A stretch of 64,000 bases of DNA from contig NZ_FNNR01000002.1 of assembly GCF_900106835.1 (NCBI RefSeq), forward strand, positions 248,001-312,000, given 5' to 3'. Position numbers and translations under genes: made by a program. Shown here one piece after another: positions 17,382 to 25,434 of the stretch (position 1 is the first letter of the stretch; each line of letters opens with the position of its first letter). The DNA is from Arthrobacter sp. cf158 (GTDB taxonomy: Bacteria; Actinomycetota; Actinomycetes; Actinomycetales; Micrococcaceae). The notes under the pieces were generated by a model. The model did no database searches, was not told the origin of the DNA, and was given only the letters and a program-made list of their open reading frames with translations.

Positions 17382-18053
17382 ATGCGAAACGTTCGTCGAC
17401 GATTGGCTGGGTTGACTGCCTTGGCAACCCTTGGCGTCGTGCTGGCCGCCTGCAGTGTCAACGTTCCGGACCCTGCCGCACCCAAACCGTCACCCTCGGA
17501 ATCAACTATGGCGACGCCGACGATTACGCCGGGGCATGATGCGGCGGCCGTGGCGGCGAAAGACCTGCCGTTATCGGCCGGCGGAACTTTGGCTCCGGGA
17601 GATCCTGTGACGGTGTCCAGCCGCTTGGAGGAAGTCCCGGGATGGTCAGTGGTCCACGCGGCGCTGCAGGGTGAGGTCCGGTACCGGAAGACTGACGGGT
17701 GCACGCTCGCTGTTCGGGTCAGCGTCAACCAGGGCCCCCTTGTAGTTGCGGGCGATGACGCTGCATCAACCAAGGAACTCTTCCGCTACCTGGATGCAGG
17801 GATAGCTGTGGACAAGCTGAAGACCGCGGCGCTCCGGTGGGGCCAGGAGTCCAACCAGCCGCAGCACAGTGTGGAATTCCTCGCCGTGGAATCGTCGGCT
17901 GCATCCGGCGGGGCGGCTGCTGTTGTGCTGGCCAGATTGTTCAGTGCCCCCGAGTCGTCTGTCTACATCTCGGTGGCCTGCCCGGATGCCGCCGCTCTGG
18001 CGAAGGCCCGGGCGGAGATGGAGGCCCAGCTGGTGGTGGTCCCACAGTCCTGA
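17382..18053 (+). CDS. Putative lipoprotein
   Basis: A 223-residue exported protein of unknown function. The start MRNVRRRLAGLTALATLGVV ends in the lipobox LAAC, so Cys24 would be acylated and the protein anchored outside the membrane. After a Pro/Ser/Thr linker, a compact domain (residues about 70-220) contains two further cysteines (DGCTLAVRVS and SVACPDAAAL) that could form a disulfide. I do not recognise a family. ATG 17382 is chosen because GGGAG precedes it; GTG 17379 and ATG 17361 are in frame. It follows the lipid kinase by about 100 bp and may share its transcript. Confidence 0.8.
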   Translation: MRNVRRRLAGLTALATLGVVLAACSVNVPDPAAPKPSPSESTMATPTITPGHDAAAVAAKDLPLSAGGTLAPGDPVTVSSRLEEVPGWSVVHAALQGEVRYRKTDGCTLAVRVSVNQGPLVVAGDDAASTKELFRYLDAGIAVDKLKTAALRWGQESNQPQHSVEFLAVESSAASGGAAAVVLARLFSAPESSVYISVACPDAAALAKARAEMEAQLVVVPQS

Positions 18054-18084
18054 GCCGCCCATCGGCCGGTCTTGGGCTGGGTGC

Positions 18085-18095
18085 CTGTTAAACAG
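18085..18095. promoter_or_regulatory. Palindromic operator candidate upstream of the SufR-like gene
   Basis: CTGTTAAACAG is a perfect 5-1-5 inverted repeat lying about 32-42 bp upstream of the predicted transcript start, overlapping the -35 position. That placement would allow autoregulation. It is short, so chance occurrence is possible. Confidence 0.4.
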
Positions 18096-18114
18096 TGGAT
18101 CTTACTTTTAGAGC

Positions 18115-18120
18115 TACCCT
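18115..18120 (+). promoter_or_regulatory. -10 element for a leaderless SufR-like mRNA
   Basis: TACCCT is followed by six bases and ATG 18127, with no Shine-Dalgarno in between. This favours ATG 18127 over the in-frame GTG at 18121. Confidence 0.5.
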
Positions 18121-18126
18121 GTGGTT

Positions 18127-18807
18127 ATGGGCACTTCCAACCTCCCCTGGTCGCGCAGGATTGCGGCCCTCGCCTCCCTGGGAGACGTGAATCGTCGAAA
18201 GCTTTTTGAGTATGTCCTGGGCGCCGGCGACGCTGTCGGCCGTGATGAGGCGGCCACGGCCATGCATCTTCCCCGTAGCACGGCCTCGTTCCATCTGGAC
18301 CGGTTGGTGCGTGAAGGGCTTCTACGCATCGAATTCAGGAAAGCCCCGGACAAAGCCGGCCCTGGCTCCGGGCGTCCCGCCAAGCTCTACAGGCCGGCGT
18401 TGGCAGAAGTCAGTGCCTCGGTGCCGGAGAGAAACTATGACCTTGCCGGTGAGCTCTTGGCGTCGGGCATCTCGCAGTCGCTGGCCGAAGGAATTCCCGT
18501 GAGCGAGGCATTGCTCACGGTTGCCGACGCCAAGGGGCAACTGATGGGGCGGGCCGGTGATTTCCTGGAAGTTTTGGCCGGACTCGGGTATCAGCCGTCC
18601 CCGGATCCAGGCGGGGGATACCGGCTTCTTAACTGCCCCTTTCATCGCTTGTCGCAAGAACACAAGGACGTTGTATGCGCCATGAACGGGGCATTCTTAA
18701 AGGGAGCGGCGGTGGCCTCCGGGCTGAACCCGGCAGCAGTGGTTCCTGATGCTGGTCCTGGCCATTGTTGCGCCCGCATCGCCACCGTGGAGGGCCAGAG
18801 GTCCTGA
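18127..18807 (+). CDS. SufR-like winged-helix regulator with C-terminal cysteine cluster
   Basis: A 226-residue regulator of the COG2345 type. Residues about 15-75 form a winged helix-turn-helix (MHLPRSTASFHLDRLVREGL). The C-terminus carries Cys170, Cys184, Cys214 and Cys215 in NCPFHRLSQEHKDVVC and GHCCARI, resembling the cluster-binding cysteines of SufR, an Fe-S repressor of iron-sulfur assembly genes. The gene lies 25 bp upstream of a cysteine desulfurase on the same strand, which supports an Fe-S or sulfur-responsive role. The start at 18127 is preferred because of the leaderless promoter layout. Cluster binding and target operator are inference. Confidence 0.8.
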   Translation: MGTSNLPWSRRIAALASLGDVNRRKLFEYVLGAGDAVGRDEAATAMHLPRSTASFHLDRLVREGLLRIEFRKAPDKAGPGSGRPAKLYRPALAEVSASVPERNYDLAGELLASGISQSLAEGIPVSEALLTVADAKGQLMGRAGDFLEVLAGLGYQPSPDPGGGYRLLNCPFHRLSQEHKDVVCAMNGAFLKGAAVASGLNPAAVVPDAGPGHCCARIATVEGQRS

Positions 18808-18820
18808 AGGTCTCCGCCGG

Positions 18821-18826
18821 TAGAAT
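18821..18826 (+). promoter_or_regulatory. -10 element for a leaderless cysteine desulfurase mRNA
   Basis: TAGAAT is followed by six bases and the GTG start at 18833, giving the gene its own promoter within 25 bp after the regulator gene. Confidence 0.55.
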
Positions 18827-18832
18827 GGCAAG

Positions 18833-20065
18833 GTGTCTGTATACCTCGATCACGCTGCCACCACGCCCCTGTCGGCTGAAGCGCTCGCCGTCATGACGCG
18901 CGAGCTGGCGCGAACGGGCAACCCGTCCTCGCTGCATGGCGCGGGCCGCCGGGCCCGACGGGCGGTAGAGGATGCCCGTGAGACGTTGGCGGCCGCGGCC
19001 GGTGCCCACCCCTCAGAAGTTATTTTCACCTCAGGTGGAACGGAAGCCGACAACTTGGCGGTCAAAGGCCTGTATTGGGCCCGCCGCGACGAAAACCCGA
19101 GGCGGACCCGCATTCTCTGCTCCGCCGTCGAACATCACGCGGTCATGGACACCGTGGAGTGGCTTGAGCGACACGAAGGTGCGGATGTTGTCTGGCTTCC
19201 CGTCGACGGCGACGGACTCGTCCGGCGGACGGCTGTGAAGGAGGAAATCGACAGGGATCCCGGTTCTGTTGCCCTGGTCACCGTCATGTGGGCCAACAAT
19301 GAAGTTGGTACGATCCAGCCGATCGCTGACATCGTGGAGCTGGCCAAGCCCCACGGAATACCCGTCCATTCCGATGCCGTGCAGGCCTTCGGATCTGTTC
19401 CCGTTGATTTCCGAGGGTCCGGCCTCTCAGCTATGTCTGTCTCGGGGCACAAGCTCGGTGGCCCGGTGGGGGTTGGTGCGCTTTTCCTGGGGAGGTCTGT
19501 GAAGCTGACCCCGGTCCAGCATGGCGGTGGCCAGGAACGCGATGTCCGCTCGGGGACGCTGGACACGCCCGCGATTGCCGCTTTTGCCGCAGCCGCTGAG
19601 GCCGTCACAGGAAAGCTGTCGGGAGAGCGGGAGCGCCTTGGCTTGTTGCGGGACCGCCTTATTCGTGGGGTCCTGCACTCGATTCCGGACGCTGTGTTGA
19701 GAGGTGCCCCCGGCGACGGGCGGCTGCCTGGAAACGCGCACTTTACGTTTCCTGGTTGTGAAGGGGATTCACTGCTCTTCCTTCTGGACCTGGCAGGCGT
19801 TGAGTCGTCCACTGGCTCCGCTTGTACTGCGGGGGTGCCACGTCCCTCGCACGTGCTCCTCGCCATGGGCTTGGATGAGGACACGGCACGTGGAGCCCAG
19901 CGCTTCACTCTGGGTCACAGTTCCACGGAAGCGGACGTCGATGCCCTGTTGAAGGCACTTCCCGGGGCTTGCTCGCGGGCACGGCAGGCCGGCATGGCAG
20001 GCCATGAGTCCACCATCCAAACGGCAGCAACAGTCGCGCGGCAGGGCTTAACCGGACCCGCCTAG
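18833..20065 (+). CDS. iscS: Cysteine desulfurase (IscS/NifS family)
   Basis: A 410-residue PLP enzyme, class V fold. The N-terminal [16 protein letters not shown] (His101) and SGHKLGGP (PLP-binding Lys207) are all present, and the catalytic loop [10 protein letters not shown] places the persulfide cysteine at 331. It takes sulfur from cysteine for Fe-S clusters and thiolated nucleosides. In M. tuberculosis the equivalent gene (Rv3025c) is next to mnmA; here mnmA follows after one convergent gene, so tRNA 2-thiouridylation is a likely job. No iscU or sufBCD lies in the window. The last 40 residues are an extra Ala/Gln-rich tail. Confidence 0.94.
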   Translation: MSVYLDHAATTPLSAEALAVMTRELARTGNPSSLHGAGRRARRAVEDARETLAAAAGAHPSEVIFTSGGTEADNLAVKGLYWARRDENPRRTRILCSAVEHHAVMDTVEWLERHEGADVVWLPVDGDGLVRRTAVKEEIDRDPGSVALVTVMWANNEVGTIQPIADIVELAKPHGIPVHSDAVQAFGSVPVDFRGSGLSAMSVSGHKLGGPVGVGALFLGRSVKLTPVQHGGGQERDVRSGTLDTPAIAAFAAAAEAVTGKLSGERERLGLLRDRLIRGVLHSIPDAVLRGAPGDGRLPGNAHFTFPGCEGDSLLFLLDLAGVESSTGSACTAGVPRPSHVLLAMGLDEDTARGAQRFTLGHSSTEADVDALLKALPGACSRARQAGMAGHESTIQTAATVARQGLTGPA

Positions 20066-20075
20066 CGGGCCGCTG

Positions 20076-21311
20076 CTAGCTGGGCAGCAGGCTTTCCAGC
20101 GGCACGTCCGGATCAGTGAGGCTTGTGACATCTACGTGCAACCGACCCGAGATCAGGGCCTTGATGGGCTTTTGGACCCGGTGCTGGTTGACGTTCATGC
20201 CGGCTACGACGGCTCCATCCCGCAACCAGAAAGCGATGAAGCTGCCCTCGTCCAATGAACCGCGGATGGTGGGCGCAACTCCGGAGGCCAGGGAAGGGAA
20301 ACCCGAATACTCCATGCTGACGTCGAACTGGTCGGTATAGAAGTAGGGGACCACATCCAGGGTGGCGTCCTGGCCCAGCATGGACTTTGCGGCCACCTTG
20401 CCGCCGTTGAGCGCGTTGGCCCAGTGTTCGCTTCGGTGATGCTCGCCGGTGAAGGGGTGCAGAGCATTCGCGACGTCTCCAGCTGCCAGCACGTCCGGTG
20501 CGTTGGTGTGGAGTCCCGCATCCACCAGGATCCCGTTGCGAACGGCCAGCTGCGCTGTTTCCGCGAGCGAGGTGTCCGGGACGACTCCGACGGCAACGAT
20601 CACGATGTCGGCCGGGAGCGTCTGGCCTGTGGTGGTGCGGACCGCACTCGCGCGTCCATCCCGGCCTTCGACGCTTGCCGCGCTCGCCGGGAGGACGAAC
20701 TTGACCCCGCGGGCCGTGTGGATCTGCTGGAAGTAGCTGCCAAGCTCGGGGCCGATGGCGGCGCTAAGGGGGATATCTTCCAGCCCGATCAACGTGACGT
20801 CGTTGCCGTAAGTGCGTGCGGCAGAAGCCAGCTCCATGCCGATCCATCCGGACCCGATCATGACTACCTGGCGTCCTCCGTCCTTGAGAAGGGACTGGAG
20901 CCGCAGGCTGTCCGCCAGAGTGCGGAAGGTCATGACCCCATCAAGCCCTGCGCCCGGGATTGGAATTGATCGCGGCTGCGCGCCGGTTGCCAGCAGCAGC
21001 TTGGCGTAGTGGAGCCTCCGGTCGTCGGACAGGCGGACCATGTGGTCCGCCGGTTCAATTGCGACGGCTCGGCTCCCCAGGACGAGTTCGACGTCGTTAT
21101 CCCGGTACCAGCCTGCCGGCACCACCAGCACGGACTCCTCGCCGGCTTTTCCCAAGAGGAACTCTTTGGACAGGGGAGGGCGAATGTACGGAACGTGGTC
21201 TTCGGCCGCTATGAGGCTGATGGGGCCGGTGAAACCCTCTGTACGGAGGGTTTTGGCCGCGGTGGCCCCGGCAAGCCCCCCACCGGCAATGACCATGCGA
21301 TCCTGTGCCAT
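20076..21311 (-). CDS. FAD-dependent ferredoxin/rubredoxin reductase
   Basis: A 411-residue two-dinucleotide-fold flavoprotein. GGGLAGATAAKTLR near the N-terminus binds FAD, VMIGSGWIGMELASAARTYG in the middle binds NAD(P)H, and NAPDVLAAGDVAN is the second FAD motif; a reductase C-terminal domain closes the protein. The layout matches putidaredoxin-reductase-type enzymes that pass electrons from NADH to a ferredoxin serving monooxygenases or Fe-S proteins. Its partner is not in the window. It converges on the cysteine desulfurase with 10 bp between stops, and its start lies opposite the mnmA promoter region. Confidence 0.92.
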   Translation of the reverse strand: MAQDRMVIAGGGLAGATAAKTLRTEGFTGPISLIAAEDHVPYIRPPLSKEFLLGKAGEESVLVVPAGWYRDNDVELVLGSRAVAIEPADHMVRLSDDRRLHYAKLLLATGAQPRSIPIPGAGLDGVMTFRTLADSLRLQSLLKDGGRQVVMIGSGWIGMELASAARTYGNDVTLIGLEDIPLSAAIGPELGSYFQQIHTARGVKFVLPASAASVEGRDGRASAVRTTTGQTLPADIVIVAVGVVPDTSLAETAQLAVRNGILVDAGLHTNAPDVLAAGDVANALHPFTGEHHRSEHWANALNGGKVAAKSMLGQDATLDVVPYFYTDQFDVSMEYSGFPSLASGVAPTIRGSLDEGSFIAFWLRDGAVVAGMNVNQHRVQKPIKALISGRLHVDVTSLTDPDVPLESLLPS

Positions 21312-21471
21312 GTCAGCTCGATTCTAAAACCAGTAATTTTGACTTTAGAAGCGTCGGGCAGGCCCGTCAAGCGTTTTTAGCCCACGCGTGGTAATGCAAG
21401 CTAGAATGGACGGGCACGCCGGCAGTTCTGGCCGGAGCAGTTGCCCAATCCCACATACACGGAAAGCCAGC

Positions 21472-22611
21472 ATGCGAGTACTTGCAGCAATGAGCGGCGG
21501 AGTCGACTCCGCCGTGGCCGCCGCCCGAGCCGTTGAGGCAGGACACGACGTCGTCGGAGTCCACCTCGCGTTGTCGCGGATGCCAGGCACCCTGCGCACA
21601 GGAAGCCGGGGTTGTTGCACTATCGAGGACTCCCGCGACGCTTGGCGTGCCTGCGACGTCCTGGGAATCCCTTACTACGTGTGGGATTTCTCCGAACGCT
21701 TCAAAGAAGACGTAGTCCAGGACTTCATCGATGAGTATGCCGCTGGGCGCACCCCGAACCCCTGCATGCGCTGCAACGAGCGCATCAAGTTCGCCGCCTT
21801 GCTGGAAAAGGCCATTGCGCTGGGCTTTGATGCCGTATGCACCGGGCACTACGCCAAGGTCCTCGAAGACGCCGACGGCAACCGGGAACTGCACCGTGCT
21901 GCAGACTGGGCAAAAGACCAGAGCTACGTCCTGGGTGTCCTGACCCATGAACAGCTCAAGCACTCCATGTTCCCGCTGGCAGACACACCGTCCAAGGCCG
22001 AGGTTCGTGCCGAAGCGGAGCGCCGTGGCCTCTCGGTAGCCAACAAGCCGGACAGCCACGACATCTGCTTTATTTCAGACGGCGACACACGCGGATGGCT
22101 GGCCGAAAAGATCGACATGACCACAGGCGACATTGTGGACGAGACCGGGGCCAAGGTGGGCGAACACCCGGGCGCAAATGCCTTCACCGTGGGCCAGCGT
22201 CGTGGCCTGAAGCTCGGCACCCCCGCAGCCGATGGCAAGCCACGGTTCGTCCTTGAGATCCGACCCAAGGAAAATAAGGTTGTTGTCGGTCCGGAGGCCT
22301 TGTTGGCCATTGACGAGATCCGGGGCATCAAGGTTTCCTGGGCTGGGCTGCCTATTTCCGAAGTTGCCACGGGCGCCGAGTTCGACTGCCACGCGCAGGT
22401 TCGGGCACACGGCGACCCCGTGCCGGCAGTTGCGCGCGTGGAAGCGGTACGGGACGAGTCCGGTGTTGAGAGGACGCAGTTGGTGGTCACCCTGACAGAT
22501 CCCCTCCGCGGAGTGGCTCCCGGCCAGACCGTGGTTCTTTACCAGGGAAGCCGCGTACTGGGACAGGCGACCATCGATGCCGCCCGTTCCCTGCAGCGCG
22601 TAGCCCTCTAG
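21472..22611 (+). CDS. mnmA: tRNA 2-thiouridine(34) synthase MnmA
   Basis: A 379-residue tRNA thiouridylase. The PP-loop SGGVDS is at residues 8-13, which adenylates U34. The catalytic cysteines are Cys101 ([12 protein letters not shown]) and Cys199 ([10 protein letters not shown]), matching the known pair. The GTGHYAKV-type and [10 protein letters not shown] segments are also family-specific. It uses persulfide sulfur delivered from a cysteine desulfurase such as the one encoded 1.4 kb upstream. ATG 21472 has GGAAAG at the right distance; the upstream in-frame codons at 21388 and 21406 do not. TAGAAT at 21402-21407 may be its -10. Confidence 0.96.
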   Translation: MRVLAAMSGGVDSAVAAARAVEAGHDVVGVHLALSRMPGTLRTGSRGCCTIEDSRDAWRACDVLGIPYYVWDFSERFKEDVVQDFIDEYAAGRTPNPCMRCNERIKFAALLEKAIALGFDAVCTGHYAKVLEDADGNRELHRAADWAKDQSYVLGVLTHEQLKHSMFPLADTPSKAEVRAEAERRGLSVANKPDSHDICFISDGDTRGWLAEKIDMTTGDIVDETGAKVGEHPGANAFTVGQRRGLKLGTPAADGKPRFVLEIRPKENKVVVGPEALLAIDEIRGIKVSWAGLPISEVATGAEFDCHAQVRAHGDPVPAVARVEAVRDESGVERTQLVVTLTDPLRGVAPGQTVVLYQGSRVLGQATIDAARSLQRVAL

Positions 22612-22699
22612 GAACCATTGCCTCGGGGTTGCACCGCCTCCATACTGGGCTAAGCAGCGCTTCCGCTGCGGTGTTTGGGGTTCCGCACTCGGGACGGCG

Positions 22700-24331
22700 A
22701 TGGCTGTGGCATTTCCAAAAAAGAGTCCGGGGGATATTCGGGCCGGTCAGATGGTCTCCGTGACTGTCCTGGCCGAAGGGCCGATTGGCACTGCGGGCGC
22801 CCCGCCGCTGACAGCGCAGGTTCGGATTCCGGTGGAACGGCTAAGGCGTGGTCCCACCGGGCACCGTTACGCGATTCATATCCGCAAGTGGCGGGGAACC
22901 ACAGTGTCACCAGTGACCCTCACCCTGCAGGGAGATCCATGGCACCTGGTATCCGAGCCTCCACCCGCGGATCTTCGCGAACTCCTGGATGACACCCGGT
23001 TCCTGGCCCAACACGTGTACGGCGTTGCCATGGGTACGCTGGACATTTTCGAGTCCACGCTGGGCAGGCGCATGCCGTGGAATCCGGAAGGTCGGGTGGT
23101 TCTCAAGGCCCGGGACCTCGTTACCGCAACGGACACCGGGTATGAGCGGGGAACCAACATCATCCGCTTCGGATCCGTTGACCGAATGGGATACAAAGTG
23201 CCCACCGCCCTGTACCGGGACATCGTGGCCCATGAGGTCACGCATGCCATCCTGGACGGATTCCGGCCTGCGTGGGCCGACCAAATGGCCACCATGGAGC
23301 AACTGGCCTTGCACGAGGCCCTGGCTGACACTGTCGCCATCCTTTCGGTATTTTCCTCCCGCGAGGTGGTGTATCGGCAGCTTGAAGCGGCGGCAGGCGG
23401 ATTCGAAGCGGGGCAAGTGGTTGATGACGCGGTTCTGATGCGTTCACTCTTCGACTTCGCACGTGACCTCTTCGCCCGGGGACCCCTGCGCGAGCCGTTT
23501 GTTGGTGCCGTTCCGGACGAGTGGCAATCGTTGCCCGAGCCCCATGCCCGGGGCGCCGTAGTGGTGGGAGCGATTCTCCGCAGCGTGCAGCGATTATGGT
23601 CGGCAAGGAACGCGCGGTTTGGGGAAGGCCAAAGTTTGCAACAGAAGGCAGAATCGGGATCGATCGTTGCCACCAGGGTCCTGCGGATGGTGATCCGGGG
23701 CCTCTCCTACATGCCTCCGGTGGATGTTTCCTGGCGGGACCTGCTCCGCGGCATCATTGCAGCGGATCTGGACATGGTTCCCGAAGACAACTATGGCTAC
23801 CGTGAAGCGCTCCAGGCAGAGTTCTCCGCCGTAGGGATCCGGCGGGTGTCCATGAACAACATCAGCGGCGTAGACAAGTACCAAGGGCTCCGGTATCCCA
23901 TCCGGCTCTCGGCGCTCGGTTCGGACCCCCAGGAGGTTCAACGTTTCGTCTGGGAGAATCCACGGCTCCTGGAAGCAGCGCGGCTTGAGAGGCGCACGCC
24001 CCTCAGTTCAACCCGTGTCCGAACCTCGGAGCGCGTTACCCCGGACGGTTTCATCATTTCCGAAATAGGGGCCTCGTTCATCCAGACAGTCCGCATGAGC
24101 CGCAGGGAGGCGTACGTCCGCCTGGGGATCAAGACACGGCGGGACTATGTGGATGTCCGCGGGGGAGGCTTGCTGCGTTTCGACGCAGGCGGCCGCTTGG
24201 TGTACGCGGCCCTTAAACCTGTGATGGACAGGGAGCGCCAGGCGCTGCTGTTTGGTTCGGACCAGCATCATGACGCAGAGGAAGAAGCGTCGTCCGGCGT
24301 CCGTAATAAGTTTCACGGCACGGGAGATTAG
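22700..24331 (+). CDS. Putative gluzincin metallopeptidase of unknown family
   Basis: A 543-residue protein I cannot assign to a named family. It carries HEVTH at residues 178-182 (YRDIVAHEVTHAIL) and, 24 residues later, HEALAD with Glu206 and Asp210, the HExxH...ExxxD arrangement of thermolysin-type gluzincins. Two His and Glu206 would bind zinc and Glu179 would be catalytic. There is no signal peptide or transmembrane helix, so it appears cytoplasmic, unlike most M4 enzymes. An N-terminal domain (1-90) and a long C-terminal part (300-543) show nothing I recognise. The start ATG has GGGACGG close upstream. It converges with a caspase-fold gene 28 bp away. Confidence 0.75.
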   Translation: MAVAFPKKSPGDIRAGQMVSVTVLAEGPIGTAGAPPLTAQVRIPVERLRRGPTGHRYAIHIRKWRGTTVSPVTLTLQGDPWHLVSEPPPADLRELLDDTRFLAQHVYGVAMGTLDIFESTLGRRMPWNPEGRVVLKARDLVTATDTGYERGTNIIRFGSVDRMGYKVPTALYRDIVAHEVTHAILDGFRPAWADQMATMEQLALHEALADTVAILSVFSSREVVYRQLEAAAGGFEAGQVVDDAVLMRSLFDFARDLFARGPLREPFVGAVPDEWQSLPEPHARGAVVVGAILRSVQRLWSARNARFGEGQSLQQKAESGSIVATRVLRMVIRGLSYMPPVDVSWRDLLRGIIAADLDMVPEDNYGYREALQAEFSAVGIRRVSMNNISGVDKYQGLRYPIRLSALGSDPQEVQRFVWENPRLLEAARLERRTPLSSTRVRTSERVTPDGFIISEIGASFIQTVRMSRREAYVRLGIKTRRDYVDVRGGGLLRFDAGGRLVYAALKPVMDRERQALLFGSDQHHDAEEEASSGVRNKFHGTGD

Positions 24332-24359
24332 TGGCGACTGACTTCACCACAGGCGGAGC

Positions 24360-25187
24360 CTAGCTACCCCACGCAGCCTTGCGTGCCGCCGTCGTGCCTT
24401 CCAACTGGGCGATCTGGTCAAAGCCACCGGTCTTCAGTCCCTTGCTGACCAGCTTCAACACCTCGGCCCGTCCTGCGGTGCCGCCGTCCTGTACGGTCTT
24501 CACGAAGTGATAGGTGAAAGCGCCGTTGTAGCGTCCGTCGATCAGGGCATCGGCCGCTGTCTGGTCAGAGCGGCACGCCGCCATCAGGACCGGTGTTGAG
24601 AGCTTGGCTGTCCTAACCATGTCCCGCAGACTTCGCGTGTCTTTGGATTCGTTGGCGATCACCGCCCGGGGCGTGGGCGCAGGGAGGAAGCGGGGACGGC
24701 GGCCCGGAAGCAGGTCCAGGGACTTGAGCCCCGTGCCGCTATGGCAGGTATCCAGCACAACATCCATGAGCACGCCCTTCGGAAGGCGGGCGAACAGTGC
24801 TGCAAGCTCATCGTCGGAAATCACCGTGTCCGGATCCCAGGCATCTCCGGAATTATTGATGTCGTAGCATGCGAAGGCCTCATCAAGGCTGTCACTTTCA
24901 TCTCCACTGGTGTCCGGCACCTGCGTCCCATGACTGGAGAAGGTGAAGACCAGGTGTGTGGCCGTTCCCGCAATAGCGGCGTCCAGCAACTTGCTGAGTT
25001 CAGCCATGACCGACTTCTTGGAGGCCTTGGCATCGCGGAGCACGGTGATATCGGAGGCATCGAAGCCGTACTTTTTCTCAAGCAGCGCCGCCAGGTCCTC
25101 GGCATCATTGACGCAGCCGTTGAGCCAACTTGATTGAGGAAGAAACTTGAACTTGTTGATCCCTACACAGAGGGCTGCCTTGCTCAT
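24360..25187 (-). CDS. Caspase-family (C14, metacaspase-like) peptidase
   Basis: A 275-residue single-domain caspase-hemoglobinase-fold protein. The catalytic dyad is His86 (FTFSSHGTQV) and Cys148 (VVLDTCHSGTG). GDESDSLDEAFACYD and ISDDELAALFARLP are the acidic S1-pocket and loop segments usual in prokaryotic metacaspases, which cut after Arg or Lys. It lacks extra sensor, WD40 or transmembrane domains. ATG 25187 is set by AAAGGA eight bases upstream; the longer frame to 25235 lacks a ribosome site. Substrate and trigger are unknown. The convergent neighbour is a metallopeptidase-like protein. Confidence 0.9.
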   Translation of the reverse strand: MSKAALCVGINKFKFLPQSSWLNGCVNDAEDLAALLEKKYGFDASDITVLRDAKASKKSVMAELSKLLDAAIAGTATHLVFTFSSHGTQVPDTSGDESDSLDEAFACYDINNSGDAWDPDTVISDDELAALFARLPKGVLMDVVLDTCHSGTGLKSLDLLPGRRPRFLPAPTPRAVIANESKDTRSLRDMVRTAKLSTPVLMAACRSDQTAADALIDGRYNGAFTYHFVKTVQDGGTAGRAEVLKLVSKGLKTGGFDQIAQLEGTTAARKAAWGS

Positions 25188-25305
25188 GTGCCTGTCCTTT
25201 GGGCCGTCCTTCAGCGATTGAAGACTCGGACACAACGATATTCCGGCACACCCTCCGGGGCAATGGCCCTTCGGCGGAAGAACGAAGCTACTGGAAAGTA
25301 AATTT

Positions 25306-25321
25306 TGTGTCTCAAATCACT
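25306..25321. promoter_or_regulatory. Weak CRP-like palindrome upstream of the peptide ABC transporter
   Basis: TGTGT-N6-TCACT matches 8 of 10 positions of the TGTGA-N6-TCACA consensus, 113 bp upstream of the binding-protein start. A single weak match is only suggestive. Confidence 0.3.
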
Positions 25322-25434
25322 GAATTGGGGGTTCGTCGTCTCAGAAGTCTGGTTGAATCGAGGCACTAAGAGTGTGCGCCGTCACAAATATCCCACGGCG
25401 GCGCGCCGAATCCATCGAACAGAAGGTTCACCAG

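Noticed and set aside
20066-20110. Short inverted repeat between the cysteine desulfurase and ferredoxin reductase genes
   Set aside because: Only five pairs; not a credible terminator.
22655-22670. Small hairpin (gcagcgcttccgctgc) after mnmA considered as a terminator
   Set aside because: Only six pairs and no T-run; too weak to call.
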